From assembly GCA_019695295.1 (NCBI GenBank), contig JAIBAH010000027.1:1-42743 (forward strand): a DNA stretch of 42,743 nt, read 5' to 3'. The notes under the pieces were generated by a model. The model did no database searches, was not told where the DNA came from, and saw only the letters and a program-made list of their open reading frames with translations. This document shows, piece after piece, positions 27,401 through 37,000 of the stretch. This DNA comes from Bacteroidia bacterium. Lineage in GTDB: Bacteria > Bacteroidota > Bacteroidia > J057. The first letter of the stretch is position 1. Each line of letters starts with the position of its first letter. A program made the translations under genes and the position numbers.

Positions 27401-29665
27401 AGACGCAGTGGTTGCCCCGGTTTTTACCCATGTAACCCGCTGGATTCCGCAGTTGTCTAATTGAGTGGAAGTGATTCCGTTTACCGTTGCTGCGCACGTT
27501 CCCGGAGCAGTATTAGCCGTTTGATTAGAGGGGCAGTTTAGTGTAGGAGGAACTATATCCGAGACGTTTACCGTCACAGTGGTACGGGGGCTCACACATC
27601 CGCCCACGGTCTGAGATACATAAAAGGAAGTAGTTGCAGCCAAAGGCCCTGTATTGTAACTCGCTCCCGTTCCGAGCAGTGTTCCACCGGTAGGAGCATT
27701 ATACCACGAAAAAGTGGCTCCTGCCTGACCCGTTACATTCAAGGTAGCCGATGCATTCGGACAAATTGAGGTATTCGCAGAGGTTGGGGCAGGAATTGCG
27801 CCTGAACCTACAGTAAATGAGGTAGGTACAGTAAAACTTCCTCCATTGTAACTAATCACAACAGAAGAGTTATAGGTACCGGGGGCCAGTGAGGTAGGAT
27901 TAAAGGTCAGGGTAGTGGAACCTGTACCGCCGCCGCTTACAGTACCTGATGTAGGGCTGACAGTAAGGTAAGCAGGAAGGGTAGCGCCTGAACCCAAAAT
28001 TATGTTATTCAAAAAAGTATCGAAAATAGCCTGCATCTGAGTATTATTCACATAAGCTCCCGCAGTACTCCCAAAAAGGACATAGTAAATCCGGGTTACT
28101 CCCCCTAAATTGGTAACTGAATGCAAATCATCGTTTGTATTGGTTGAAAAAGTATGGGAAACTGAGCCATTGTCTCTTACAATAATGAGATGATTTATGG
28201 AAGGATCAACAGCATTATAAACTCTTTTTACAAAACCTTTATAGGTATTTCCGCATGCAGTGCCCGTCAATACCGCTCCATCTGCAAGCCCACTACCGTC
28301 AGCACCATTATTTCCGGTGATTTCAAATAGCGTAAGGGCATTCACATCGGCTGCCATTACCCATAAATTATTGGAAGCCACCAAACGGGTAAAATAAGAT
28401 CCTCCCGCACCAAAAGAGGGGCTTGCGGTAATCAGGTTATCAGAATAGTTAATGCCTGTTGCAAGATTCGTACCCAATATATTCGCACCGTCATACATAT
28501 CATTCCCCGCATCACAGATATTATTACCGCACGCCCCATCAGGTAGTCCGCCCGGACAGGCATTACAAATAGCCTGAAAAGTCCAGGGTGTAGGAATCTG
28601 GCTGATGATTGTGGCAGCACTTGCATTTACATTGGACAGAACCGTAGCCAAAGGAGGGTCACAGGTTTGTAATGACCAGTTCATTCCGCATCCACCGGTG
28701 TTTGTAAATGTAAGGTTTTGGGTGGCATTTCCAGAACAAGAAGAAACCGTTACGGGATTGGGACTTACGGTTCCTGTAGTATTGGGGTTAACCGTTACTA
28801 CTACTGCCGTTCTTACGCTGGGACAGTTTGCCAGGGTTTGCTGTACAAAATAGGTGGTATTGGAAGTAAGAGCAGGAGTAGTATATGACGCAGCAGAGCC
28901 GAGTAGAGTACCACCCACAGAAGCGTTGTACCACTCAAAGCTGGCACCCAATACTCCGGTTGCAGTAAGTGTAGCGGTTTGTCCGGAGCATATCGTAGTA
29001 CCATTGGCAAAAGGGGCCGGAGGCTGAGGGCAGGGGTTGAATGACCAGCACTCATTGGTTGCAGACCAGCTGGAAGCGTTTTTCCCGGGTGCGGTGTAGG
29101 CAACAGTACCGGTTGCATTTTCAATTCCCAGCGTATGTAAACCGCCGTCCGTAGGCATACTTTGCAAAACGCATCGGATTTCGTTGGTTGTTTCAAATAA
29201 CTGAGCCTGAACCGAAACAGGATTTCCGGATATGAAATGCGGGACATTATTCCAGCAAACCACAAATATCCGGTTGGGAGAGGTACCAATCGTCTGGTAG
29301 GAAACAGTCCCTCCTCCCGGTGGATAGATATCTTCCCATGTCGCCGCAATCAAGTTATTTGGGTCAAAAGCATCAGGCAATAGCTGACCCGAACAGCAAC
29401 CACTGTTAGGATTGTTGTTAAACGTTACGAAGCCGTTGGAACTAATCCAAAGCTGATTGTAACTGGTACCAAAAAAAGTAAAATTAAAGGGCATTGCAAA
29501 GGGTCCCTGTATTACATCATCTCCCATTGTAAGGAATGAACCGCCAGGAGCATAATAATTATAGGTGCAACTTGAAACTGTATAGGTTTGAGAAAAAACA
29601 GGTTGCTGATAACCAAAGAGAAAGCAAACGAACAAGAGGAAGGAATACGTAATTTTTGATTTCAT
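24419..29665 (-). CDS. Giant secreted HYR-repeat protein with T9SS sorting domain
   Basis: A 1,748-residue cell-surface or secreted protein. The Sec signal peptide is residues 1-26. An N-terminal beta-sandwich follows (about 30-210; weakly nidogen- or lectin-like). Then come an Ig-like unit (about 215-293), a BACON/ASH-like unit interrupted by about 225 residues (about 295-620), and a second Ig-like unit (about 620-700). Seven HYR-type modules cover about 700-1350, six of about 95 residues and one shorter. A presumed carbohydrate- or ligand-facing region precedes the LPVELLSFTGQ linker, and the type-A sorting domain is at about 1668-1748 (YPSPAKDVLQ to YSGKVLITD). HYR modules are adhesion folds; no enzyme motif was seen. 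The open frame reaches 29707, but MKSKITYSFLLF at 29665 gives the proper signal. Confidence 0.9.
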   Translation of the reverse strand: MKSKITYSFLLFVCFLFGYQQPVFSQTYTVSSCTYNYYAPGGSFLTMGDDVIQGPFAMPFNFTFFGTSYNQLWISSNGFVTFNNNPNSGCCSGQLLPDAFDPNNLIAATWEDIYPPGGGTVSYQTIGTSPNRIFVVCWNNVPHFISGNPVSVQAQLFETTNEIRCVLQSMPTDGGLHTLGIENATGTVAYTAPGKNASSWSATNECWSFNPCPQPPAPFANGTTICSGQTATLTATGVLGASFEWYNASVGGTLLGSAASYTTPALTSNTTYFVQQTLANCPSVRTAVVVTVNPNTTGTVSPNPVTVSSCSGNATQNLTFTNTGGCGMNWSLQTCDPPLATVLSNVNASAATIISQIPTPWTFQAICNACPGGLPDGACGNNICDAGNDMYDGANILGTNLATGINYSDNLITASPSFGAGGSYFTRLVASNNLWVMAADVNALTLFEITGNNGADGSGLADGAVLTGTACGNTYKGFVKRVYNAVDPSINHLIIVRDNGSVSHTFSTNTNDDLHSVTNLGGVTRIYYVLFGSTAGAYVNNTQMQAIFDTFLNNIILGSGATLPAYLTVSPTSGTVSGGGTGSTTLTFNPTSLAPGTYNSSVVISYNGGSFTVPTSFTVGSGAIPAPTSANTSICPNASATLNVTGQAGATFSWYNAPTGGTLLGTGASYNTGPLAATTSFYVSQTVGGCVSPRTTVTVNVSDIVPPTLNCPSNQTANTAPGTCAATVNGITSTQLDNCGIQRVTWVKTGATTASSPATGINTASGTSFNTGVTTVTYTATDNSNNTATCSFTVTVTDNILPSLTCPANTTANVGPGTCTATVNGIAATYSDNCGIQKVTWVKTGATTASSPTTGINNASGTSFNTGVTTVTYTATDNSNNTASCSFTVTVTDNLPPSLTCPSNLAVNVAPASCSAVVNGIAPIFFDNCVVSSVTWVKSGATTASSPATGVNNASGTSFNAGVTTVTYTVTDNSNNTASCSFTVTVNDNILPTISCPANVVPTVSSPCPGAVVNGIAATYADNCVVSKVTWVKSGATVANSPATGINDASGTPFNAGVTTVTYTVTDGANNTASCSFTVTIGDVTPPTITCPGNITTLSGLGQCQANINNINAVSSDNCGIQSVTWTKTGATTASSPATGLNNASGSVFNVGTTTLTYTATDNAGNTATCSFTVTINDLQNPSITCPGNVTTSTSLGQCSATISNLAATYSDNCGVQHVTWVKTGATTGASPATGINNVSGTSFNTGVTTVTYTATDVNNRTASCSFTITVSDFEAPVITCPSNPSVTTTGCNSVVTFTPIVTDNCPGVTYSASPASGSAFNIGTTTVTVTATDAAGNTATCSFNVTVSLAGYSILGTPNQTLIADAECTDNQGWTHYYHSPTNTIVLSVFKNGNSIGNIGGGLTVQTATLSNYSSNTATHVTNPPADYVDNPLWHVMNRYWVVNPVSQPTTPVKVRFYFLNQDLNDINGSVSPATTITDLKFYKINGAFSPNPDPDGNPLTSDGHSGVPEAPARNATGYVEYDNGASSTAQNWLLGNFSTGYYAEYEVDLFSGGGGGSGSGTQGALPVELLSFTGQRAGDVNHLFWTTTVAQSIEHFEVERENPFTNSFEKLGEVSAINAALPQKNYNFEDNQPYSGTNKYRLKIVDIDGGVGYSAVLVLNNTLEAQCHVYPSPAKDVLQVSLTNIQNDAVTFTLYNAAGQVVIKEVWNVNGTTIRTLDVSEFSKGVYLYKVSGGELNYSGKVLITD
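25615..27556 (-). repeat. Tandem HYR-module array (period about 282-285 bp)
   Basis: Six units of 94-95 residues each contain the sequence CxxxVTWxKTGATxxSPxTG between the first and second cysteine-bearing strands, followed by TVTYTxTDxxNNTAxCSFTVT. A seventh shorter unit lacks that insert. Spacing of the TWVKTGA codons (near 25999, 26281, 26568, 26853, 27137 and 27420) is 282-287 bp. Confidence 0.85.
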
Positions 29666-29733
29666 TTCTAAATTAGTTGAATCTCGAATTGATAGTAATA
29701 AACCCACATTAAAACAAATATGATAAGAAAGAG

Positions 29734-29741
29734 CAAAGATA
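29734..29741 (-). promoter_or_regulatory. -7 promoter element for the HYR-repeat gene
   Basis: On minus it reads TATCTTTG, an exact TAnnTTTG, with a leader of about 60 nt. It faces away from the plus-strand elements at 29746-29761. Confidence 0.6.
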
Positions 29742-29745
29742 GTAT

Positions 29746-29761
29746 TATTTTTGTACTTTTG
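29746..29761 (+). promoter_or_regulatory. Two abutting -7 elements for the deaminase/aldolase gene
   Basis: TATTTTTG (29746-29753) and TACTTTTG (29754-29761) each match TAnnTTTG exactly, 30-46 bases before the ATG at 29792. Which one is used cannot be told; neither has a clear TTG at -33. Confidence 0.5.
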
Positions 29762-29791
29762 CTTATAACTTGATAAAAAAGAGAAAAAATA

Positions 29792-30982
29792 ATGGAGGAG
29801 CAGTATATAAGCTATAAAAACGCAATTGCAGAGAAAAATTTACCGGTTGCTTGCATTGACTATGAAAAATGGGAAGCCAATATCCATTTTAATGTCACTC
29901 GTTCAAAAGGCAAGCAGATTCGTATTGCCTCAAAATCGGTACGTAGTATAGAAATGATAAAGGATATACTTTCCAGAGGAGCTCCTTTTCAGGGAATTAT
30001 GAGTTATGATGGAATGGAAACCGTTTTTCTCTCTCAAAATGGATTTGATGATATCCTCATGGGTTACCCCTGTACTGTAAAACCTGCCGTTTTTGCAGTC
30101 GGGGAAGAAATCCGGAAAGGGAAAACAATTTATTTTATGGTGGATAGTGAGTATCACCTTAAAATGATTCAGGAGGCAGCAGAAAATCTGGGAATTATTA
30201 TTCCGGTTTGTGTAGATCTGGATATGTCATCGGATTTTCCCGGATTACATTTTGGGGTTTGGCGGTCTTCTATCCGGAATATAGCCGACTTTAAACACTT
30301 TATAGACAAGTCAAAAAAATATAACCGGATTCGGATAGCCGGCCTGATGGGGTATGAAGCGCAGAATGCAGGAGTTCCTGACGCAGTTCCGGGGGAAAGA
30401 ATGAAAAATGCCCTAATCAAATTCCTGAAGAAACGGTCTCAAAAAGAATATTCCCTTTTTCGGAAAAATGCTTCAGAATATTGCCGTTCTCAGGGAATTG
30501 CGCTTGATTTCGTAAACGGAGGGGGAACGGGGTGTATAGAAACTACCTGCGAAGAAGGTTGGGTAACAGAAGTAACGGTTGGTTCCGGGTTTTATGCTCC
30601 GGCGGTCTTCGATCATTATTCGGATTTTTCGTATCAGCCTGCTGCTTTTTTTGCGCTTCCAATTGCCAGAATTCCGAAAAAGGGAATTTATACTTGTTCC
30701 GGCGGCGGGTATATTGCCTCGGGAAGTACGGGTAAAAATAAAAACCCTAAGGTTTTTTTACCAAAGGGAGGAAGCCTTACAGACCTGGAAGGAGCCGGTG
30801 AAGTAATGACTCCCGTTATTTTTTCAGGAGAGGTGAACCTTCAGGAAGGAGACCCGGTTTTTTTTCGTCATGCAAAAGCAGGGGAATTGTGTGAACGATT
30901 TAACGAATTGCACCTCATTCAGAGTGGGAAAATTATTAAAACGGTGCTTACGTACAGGGGAGAGGGGCAGTCTTTTCTTTGA
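29792..30982 (+). CDS. PLP-dependent amino-acid deaminase/aldolase (alanine-racemase fold)
   Basis: A 396-residue cytosolic enzyme of fold-type III. The N-terminal alanine-racemase-like barrel (about 15-265) holds the PLP lysine at K48 in RIASKSVRS. Later come SYDGMETVFL, VDLDMSS and VNGGGTGC, the last being the phosphate-binding loop. The C-terminal beta domain has VGSGFYAPAVFDHY and ends with FFRHAKAGELCERFNELHL, where His and Cys could hold a metal as in D-serine dehydratases and D-threonine aldolases. The likely reaction is deamination or retro-aldol cleavage of a beta-hydroxy amino acid, perhaps a D-isomer; the exact substrate is unknown. It stands alone between two T9SS-cargo genes. Confidence 0.82.
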   Translation: MEEQYISYKNAIAEKNLPVACIDYEKWEANIHFNVTRSKGKQIRIASKSVRSIEMIKDILSRGAPFQGIMSYDGMETVFLSQNGFDDILMGYPCTVKPAVFAVGEEIRKGKTIYFMVDSEYHLKMIQEAAENLGIIIPVCVDLDMSSDFPGLHFGVWRSSIRNIADFKHFIDKSKKYNRIRIAGLMGYEAQNAGVPDAVPGERMKNALIKFLKKRSQKEYSLFRKNASEYCRSQGIALDFVNGGGTGCIETTCEEGWVTEVTVGSGFYAPAVFDHYSDFSYQPAAFFALPIARIPKKGIYTCSGGGYIASGSTGKNKNPKVFLPKGGSLTDLEGAGEVMTPVIFSGEVNLQEGDPVFFRHAKAGELCERFNELHLIQSGKIIKTVLTYRGEGQSFL

Positions 30983-31001
30983 GAGATAAATTATACAAAT
31001 G

Positions 31002-31040
31002 AATAAGGCTGACAGAAAAGATACTGCCAGCCTTATTTTA
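31002..31040. terminator. Bidirectional intrinsic terminator
   Basis: AATAAGGCTG (31002-31011) pairs perfectly with CAGCCTTATT (31028-31037) between the convergent deaminase/aldolase and beta-helix genes. T-rich bases follow on plus. Confidence 0.75.
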
Positions 31041-31055
31041 TTAATTCAGAAAGGA

Positions 31056-34000
31056 TTACATTTTCACGAACTTAGTGATATAAGAACCACTTTCTGTTGT
31101 AACCCGTACAAGGTAAGTACCCTGAGGAAGTTCTTTTTCCAGTTCTACTTCGTGATGCAGCATTCCGTTTTCAGTATTTACCGATTGAGAGTAAACGGTC
31201 TGACCGACAAGGTTCACCACTTCAATCTGTAAACGCGGTTCAGGAATATTCACTACAGATACTGTAAATGTACCATTATTCGGATTCGGATAAACTGTTG
31301 CCTGCAAATTAACATTCATGTCTGTTTCAAAACTCTGAGATGGGTCTGCATACAACTCTTCCATATCCGGAGACTGAGCGCGGATTCCCGTTGGGGTAAC
31401 AGTACCTGAACAGGTTTGTACAAAATAGTGAAGCGAGGGAGTTCCCTGTAAATTGCTGCAACCCACCGGAATTACCCATATTTCGTAGGTAAAATTGGAG
31501 GGGAGCCCGGTTCTGGTATAAGTAGTACCTACTGTATAGAAGTTTACCAAAGTACTACCGGTCAAAGGGTTTTTAATCCTTACAAAATAACCGGTTGCAC
31601 CAGGAGACGCATTCCATGTAGTAGTGATGCTGCTGCAGGTTGCCGAAAAAGACAAACCTGAAGGGGCTATCGGACGAGGGTCAGGCACTGTAACATATAC
31701 AGGAGACGCGGCGATTGAGTATTGATTATCACACATCCCTTTTACAGACACTTCGTAAGTAGAACCAAAGTTTGCAGGGGTAATGGTATATACCTTACTT
31801 GTTGTTGAAGTATAAGTGCTGGATATGTTACTTAGCGTTGGGGAGACCTTGCGGAAACTGACTGAGTATTGACTGTACAAAAGACCCGTTGACCAGTCTG
31901 TGAAAATTTTATCACAACTCACACTTGCCGTTAAGGTTGGAGCATTTCCGCAGAAAGGAATACCGCTGGTGGTGAAGTAAACCAAATCTGTAGTAGCTCC
32001 ATTTGCATCAACAGCATAAGCCACATAAGCGGTAGCTGGAGCCAAGCCGGTAATATCCGGATTATTTGCTGCTGTACTAAGGTTAGACCAACTGCTGCCA
32101 CTCGCTACTTTTCTCCAGTAGAGGGTATAGTTTGGTGCACAGTTGCTGATAACCGCATGCGCCAGGGTGCTGTCTGCCGGATCTGCTGTAACGCTTAGTT
32201 GAATCGGCCCAACAAAAACATTGATATTTGCTGAACCATTACAACCCGGAATAGAAGAAGTGAAATTCACTGTATAGGTTCCGTTCAGAGAAGCAGTTGC
32301 TCCGGTGATTCCCGCAGGATTTTGCATTGGGCTGCTGTACCCGTTAGGGCCTGACCACTGGAATGTTCCGCTTTGGTTTGAAGTGGAAGTCAGGGTTAAG
32401 ATTGAATTCACACAAAGCGGCGTATTCGCACTGGCGGTAACTACCGGAAGGGCATTTACCATCACTGAGTTCGTAGCGGTATTAGTACAACCGTTTGCGT
32501 CAGTGAATGTATAAGTCAAAGTTTGTGAGCCTGTACCGGCAACCGAAGCGTCAAAGTTTGCGCCAGTAACGCCCGAACCGCTGAAAGCACCTCCGGTAGG
32601 AGATTCACCTGTACCGGTAAGTGCCAAAGTAGTAGCTGTAATACACTGAGCAGGCAAAGCACCTGTCCATGTAACCACCGGAAGTGCATTTACCACCACA
32701 GAGTTGATCGCTGTATTAGTACAACCGTTTGCGTCAGTGAATGTATAAGTCAGCGTTTGAGAGCCTGCACCGGCAACCGAAGCGTCAAAGTTTGCGCCAG
32801 TAACGCCCGAACCACTGAAAGCACCTCCGGTAGGAGATTCTCCTGTTCCGGTAAGGGTTAAAGTAGTAGCGGTGATACACTGGTCTGCAAGTGCTCCTGT
32901 CCAGGTAACCACAGGCAAAGCATTTACCATAACGGTATTAGTCGCAGAGTTCATACACCCGTTGGCATCCGTATAGGTATAAGTCAATGTTTTGGAACCT
33001 GTTCCGGCAGCGGAAGCGTCAAAGTTTGCGCCAGTAACGCCCGAACCACTGAAAGCACCTCCCGTAGGAGATTCACCTGTACCGGTAAGGGTTAAAGTAG
33101 TAGCGGTGATACACTGGTCTGCAAGTGCTCCTGTCCAGGTAACAGTTGGCAGCGCATTGATTGTAATCGTTACCTCTTTTCTTGTTGGACTTACGCAACC
33201 TCCAGCATCCACGCCCTCAGCATAAACGAGATATGTACCAGCAGCAAGGGAGAGGTTTGTTGTATATGAAGGAGATACTATTGCACCATTGGCAAGAGTG
33301 GTCGTTTGCGTATTTCCTGTGGCTGCGTCATAAAACCCATAAGTGGTTGCACCAGTGCTTCCAGTGCCCGTAATCGTTACCGCTACCCCCTGACAAACAT
33401 CTGTAGGGTCAGTAGTAGTAGGAGTAGTGGGTAAGTCACCGCCATATTCATCTGCACCAATTCCAGGCTTAGACGCATTACGGGTATTTCCGTCAATATC
33501 GGTAGTAACCCCAGCAACAGGAGTGCCTTTCCCCTTAATTAAACAGTTGGCACCATTAGTCATTTGCAGATGTAAATCAGTAGCTGAAACAAATACCGGG
33601 TTTTCAGCAATAGAAGCAGCGTCCTGATTGGGGGTTAATGTTGCTTTCCATGAAGCAAGCGTAGTTACAGGCGTATAAGGGATACTTGTACCTGTACCGC
33701 CTGTTTTCATTTGGGTATTGGAAGTATTGATATAGTAATCATTATAATCCAATCCCCCTGTACCGAAGGCGTATGATATTGAAGGCGCTACTATTGCGTA
33801 GTGATTTAACGTATTGGTATTAGAAGATACATCTATCGAAATCAGGTTGTTCTTTACCGTCAGATTCGTTGGGGTTGCAGTGGCAATCCGAATACCTGCT
33901 GCACTTTGAGTAGCTGAAGTTGAAGCTCCCGGATCGAGGTCTCCTGTCATCAGAATCGTATTGTAAACGATTTTATCTCCATCTCCGGCACCAATACCAA

Positions 34001-37000
34001 TTCCAACAGATTGATCGCCAGCCGTACCATTAGCCAATACATCATAGATAATATTATTTGCAATCAGGTTATTGGAAGGCGTTCCGGTACCCGCAACGAT
34101 TATCCCAACAGCGGAGAAGGTTTTTTCTTCTTTAATATGATGAATCGTATTACCCGTAACTGTAAAATTATTTACTGCTGTGGCGGTAGGGGACCATCCT
34201 GCTGCACCTACTCCTATCCCAACTCTGTCCGCTCCGGTTGCAGTTTCTCCAAAGGTAATTCCTACGTATTTTATTTCATTATTGGTAATATATCCGGCAG
34301 ATTGCCCCTGTACAACGATGCCGCCCTGTCCGATTTGCCCGGAGGCAGGTCCGAAACCGGCAGCCCCGATTTTACACTGTGTAACAACATTTCCATTATT
34401 AAGAGTAGTAACATCACCATTCAAAAACACTCCGTATCTTACTCCAACAATAGAATCATTTTGGATAGTATTGGAATTATTTCCAAGTCCTGTAGTACCT
34501 GAGATTGCATTTCCGGAAGCAAGAATACCATATGTAAGGTTAGTAGAAAGACTTTGATCTGCTCCACATGCGAGATTGGTATTTTTGAAAATATTATTCT
34601 GACATCCCTGATTAACCCCCGCTGCGGCATTACTGCTTAGCCATATTGCAGCAGTGTTGGTTGCAACTGAAGTATTGACAATGCTCAGATTACGGGTAGT
34701 TCCGGAAGGAGTATTGGAGCCATCAATCATAAAATAATCTGCATCCGAAAAAGCGAGGATAGCAGTAGCGCTTGAACCGGAAATGATGGGATTAACGGAA
34801 GCCGCCGGTTTGATAGTAACTGTATTAACGGCACTGATACCGGATGGGTTTGTAACTACAATCGGGAAAACTTCTCCGTTTGCTGAATTGTAAGGTGTAG
34901 TTCCGTCATTGATGAGCGATAAAGTTACCGGTCCTGATACCCCTCTGCATGTAAGGTCATTCACTGCTGCAGTGAGAGTAGTATAAGTTCCTCCTGCACC
35001 CACCGTATAGGTTCCGGTCATTGCAGGAGAGAAACTGATGGCTCCTGCCGGGCTTGAAACGGTAGGGGTAATAGATTGTGGCGTTAGGTTTACATTAATA
35101 GAAGCACTCACCCACTGCGCATCAAAATTAGGCCCCGTAGCTGAGGCAGAAATATCATAAGCTACCCAAAAATAATTGGTTCCATTTAATAAAGTAATAC
35201 TACTTCCTGGGGTAACCGTCTGATTGCTGCCATTTACAGTAAAGGTACCGACAAGCGTGGTGGTTGAGAATACAGAAGAAGTACCAGTAAAATAGATTTT
35301 TCCACTCGTCACTTCACTGTATGTCGTAGTCCCCAACCCGTTTACTATGAGATTATTCAGGGTAGCAGGGCATCCGGTATTGGCATCCGTAACGATTTCC
35401 ATACGGATAATTGCTTTATTGACAGAGCCTCCAAGACAAGCTGAGCCGGAAGCCTGTGTAGTCGTAGAGGAAGTGTAACCCATTGGAACAGAAGGCCCGT
35501 TAGGATTTGTCCCTGCAAACTCGTCTGCACCGATATCTGGAGGGCAATTTCTGGTATTTCCATCATAATCCGTTGAAACAGCGGTAAGCGTCCCGCCTGA
35601 TTCCAGTAAAGTCGGCGTACCAATATTAATGTGAAGGTCAGTAGCAGAAACGAAAGCGGGATTCACGTTTACAGATGCTCCGTCCTTAGCGGTAGCCGCC
35701 TGCCAGTTTGCCAAAGTAGTTCTTGCAGAGCCGTTGTAATGCCCTACATTGGCAGAAGGATTTACATAATAAGCGTTATTGTTTACATTAGCAGAGGATA
35801 TACTCGCTGTATTATTTACAGCAAACCCATAAGCACCTGCACTTGCATGATTATTTACCAGAATATTATTCAAAAACTGGCTGAAAGTTACTCCGGAAAC
35901 GCTGGAATTTACACAAAAAGAGGTATAGGTGGCATTCACCGCAAGCTGGTCATTCATTAGGATTGTATTGTGATTAAATACCACATTTGTTGCACCTGCT
36001 GTAAAAAATACTCCACAAGGGATAAAAGTACTGGTAAAGCTGGCCTGGTAAATAACCATTTTACAGTCTCTGATAAAGTTATTTACCATTGTAATTCCGG
36101 AGTTACTTGTAGCACCGGTAATATAGATACCGTGAGTTCCATACCCGCTCGCAAAAGGTTGGTTAATATCGTGAATGTTGTTTTTTCTGATAATACACCC
36201 TGCATTTACCGTTCCAACTTCTATTCCGGCTACAGTAGAAGCGTATCCTGTAGTACCATAATCTCCTCCTCTGATGTCGTTTTCTTCTATAATAGCAGAA
36301 CCTACTCCAGGGGTAACGGCAGAATACGTAATTACGATTCCCCTCTGACCAATATTCTCTGCGGATATACTGCTACCCAAAGTATTCCCCTTGATTATCG
36401 TACCGGTATTCGGGTAAGTAGCTGAAGCACCATTCGCAAAAATAGCATTATAACATCTTGTTATAACGTTGTTTTCTATCCGGGTATTCAATGAACTATA
36501 CGCTCCTGTTCCAATAGCTGAGGAGTTAGACATATTGATTCCGTAACTGTTTGTAGTACTTGTGGCGGAATTCCGGCTACCAATAATGATACAATTTTTT
36601 ACTGTATTATTATCGGCTCCGTCAAGACCGGTGGTACTGGTAGATGCGAGCCTGATAGCGGCAGTAACAGAGGCACTTGTAACTACCTGAATAGTAAGAT
36701 TGCGGGTTCCGGCTGTATTAGGGTCATCCCCATCAATCGTTACATTATCTGCTCCATAAAGTTCAATTACGCCCCGGCTTGCCATAGGACTTGCCGCTGA
36801 GTTTATGGTTCTGTTCCCGGCAGGCCTGATCAGGATGCTGCTGTAGCTGGAGGGCGAAGTACTTTTTAGTAAAGGAACAGAAATCGCCGGTTCTGTAGTA
36901 TTGGCATTAATACTGATACGGATTGCACCGGTATGAGTCCCTGCATTGATTGCGGTAAATGCGGCATTTAACGTGGCAAAACTACCATAAGCAGTACCTC

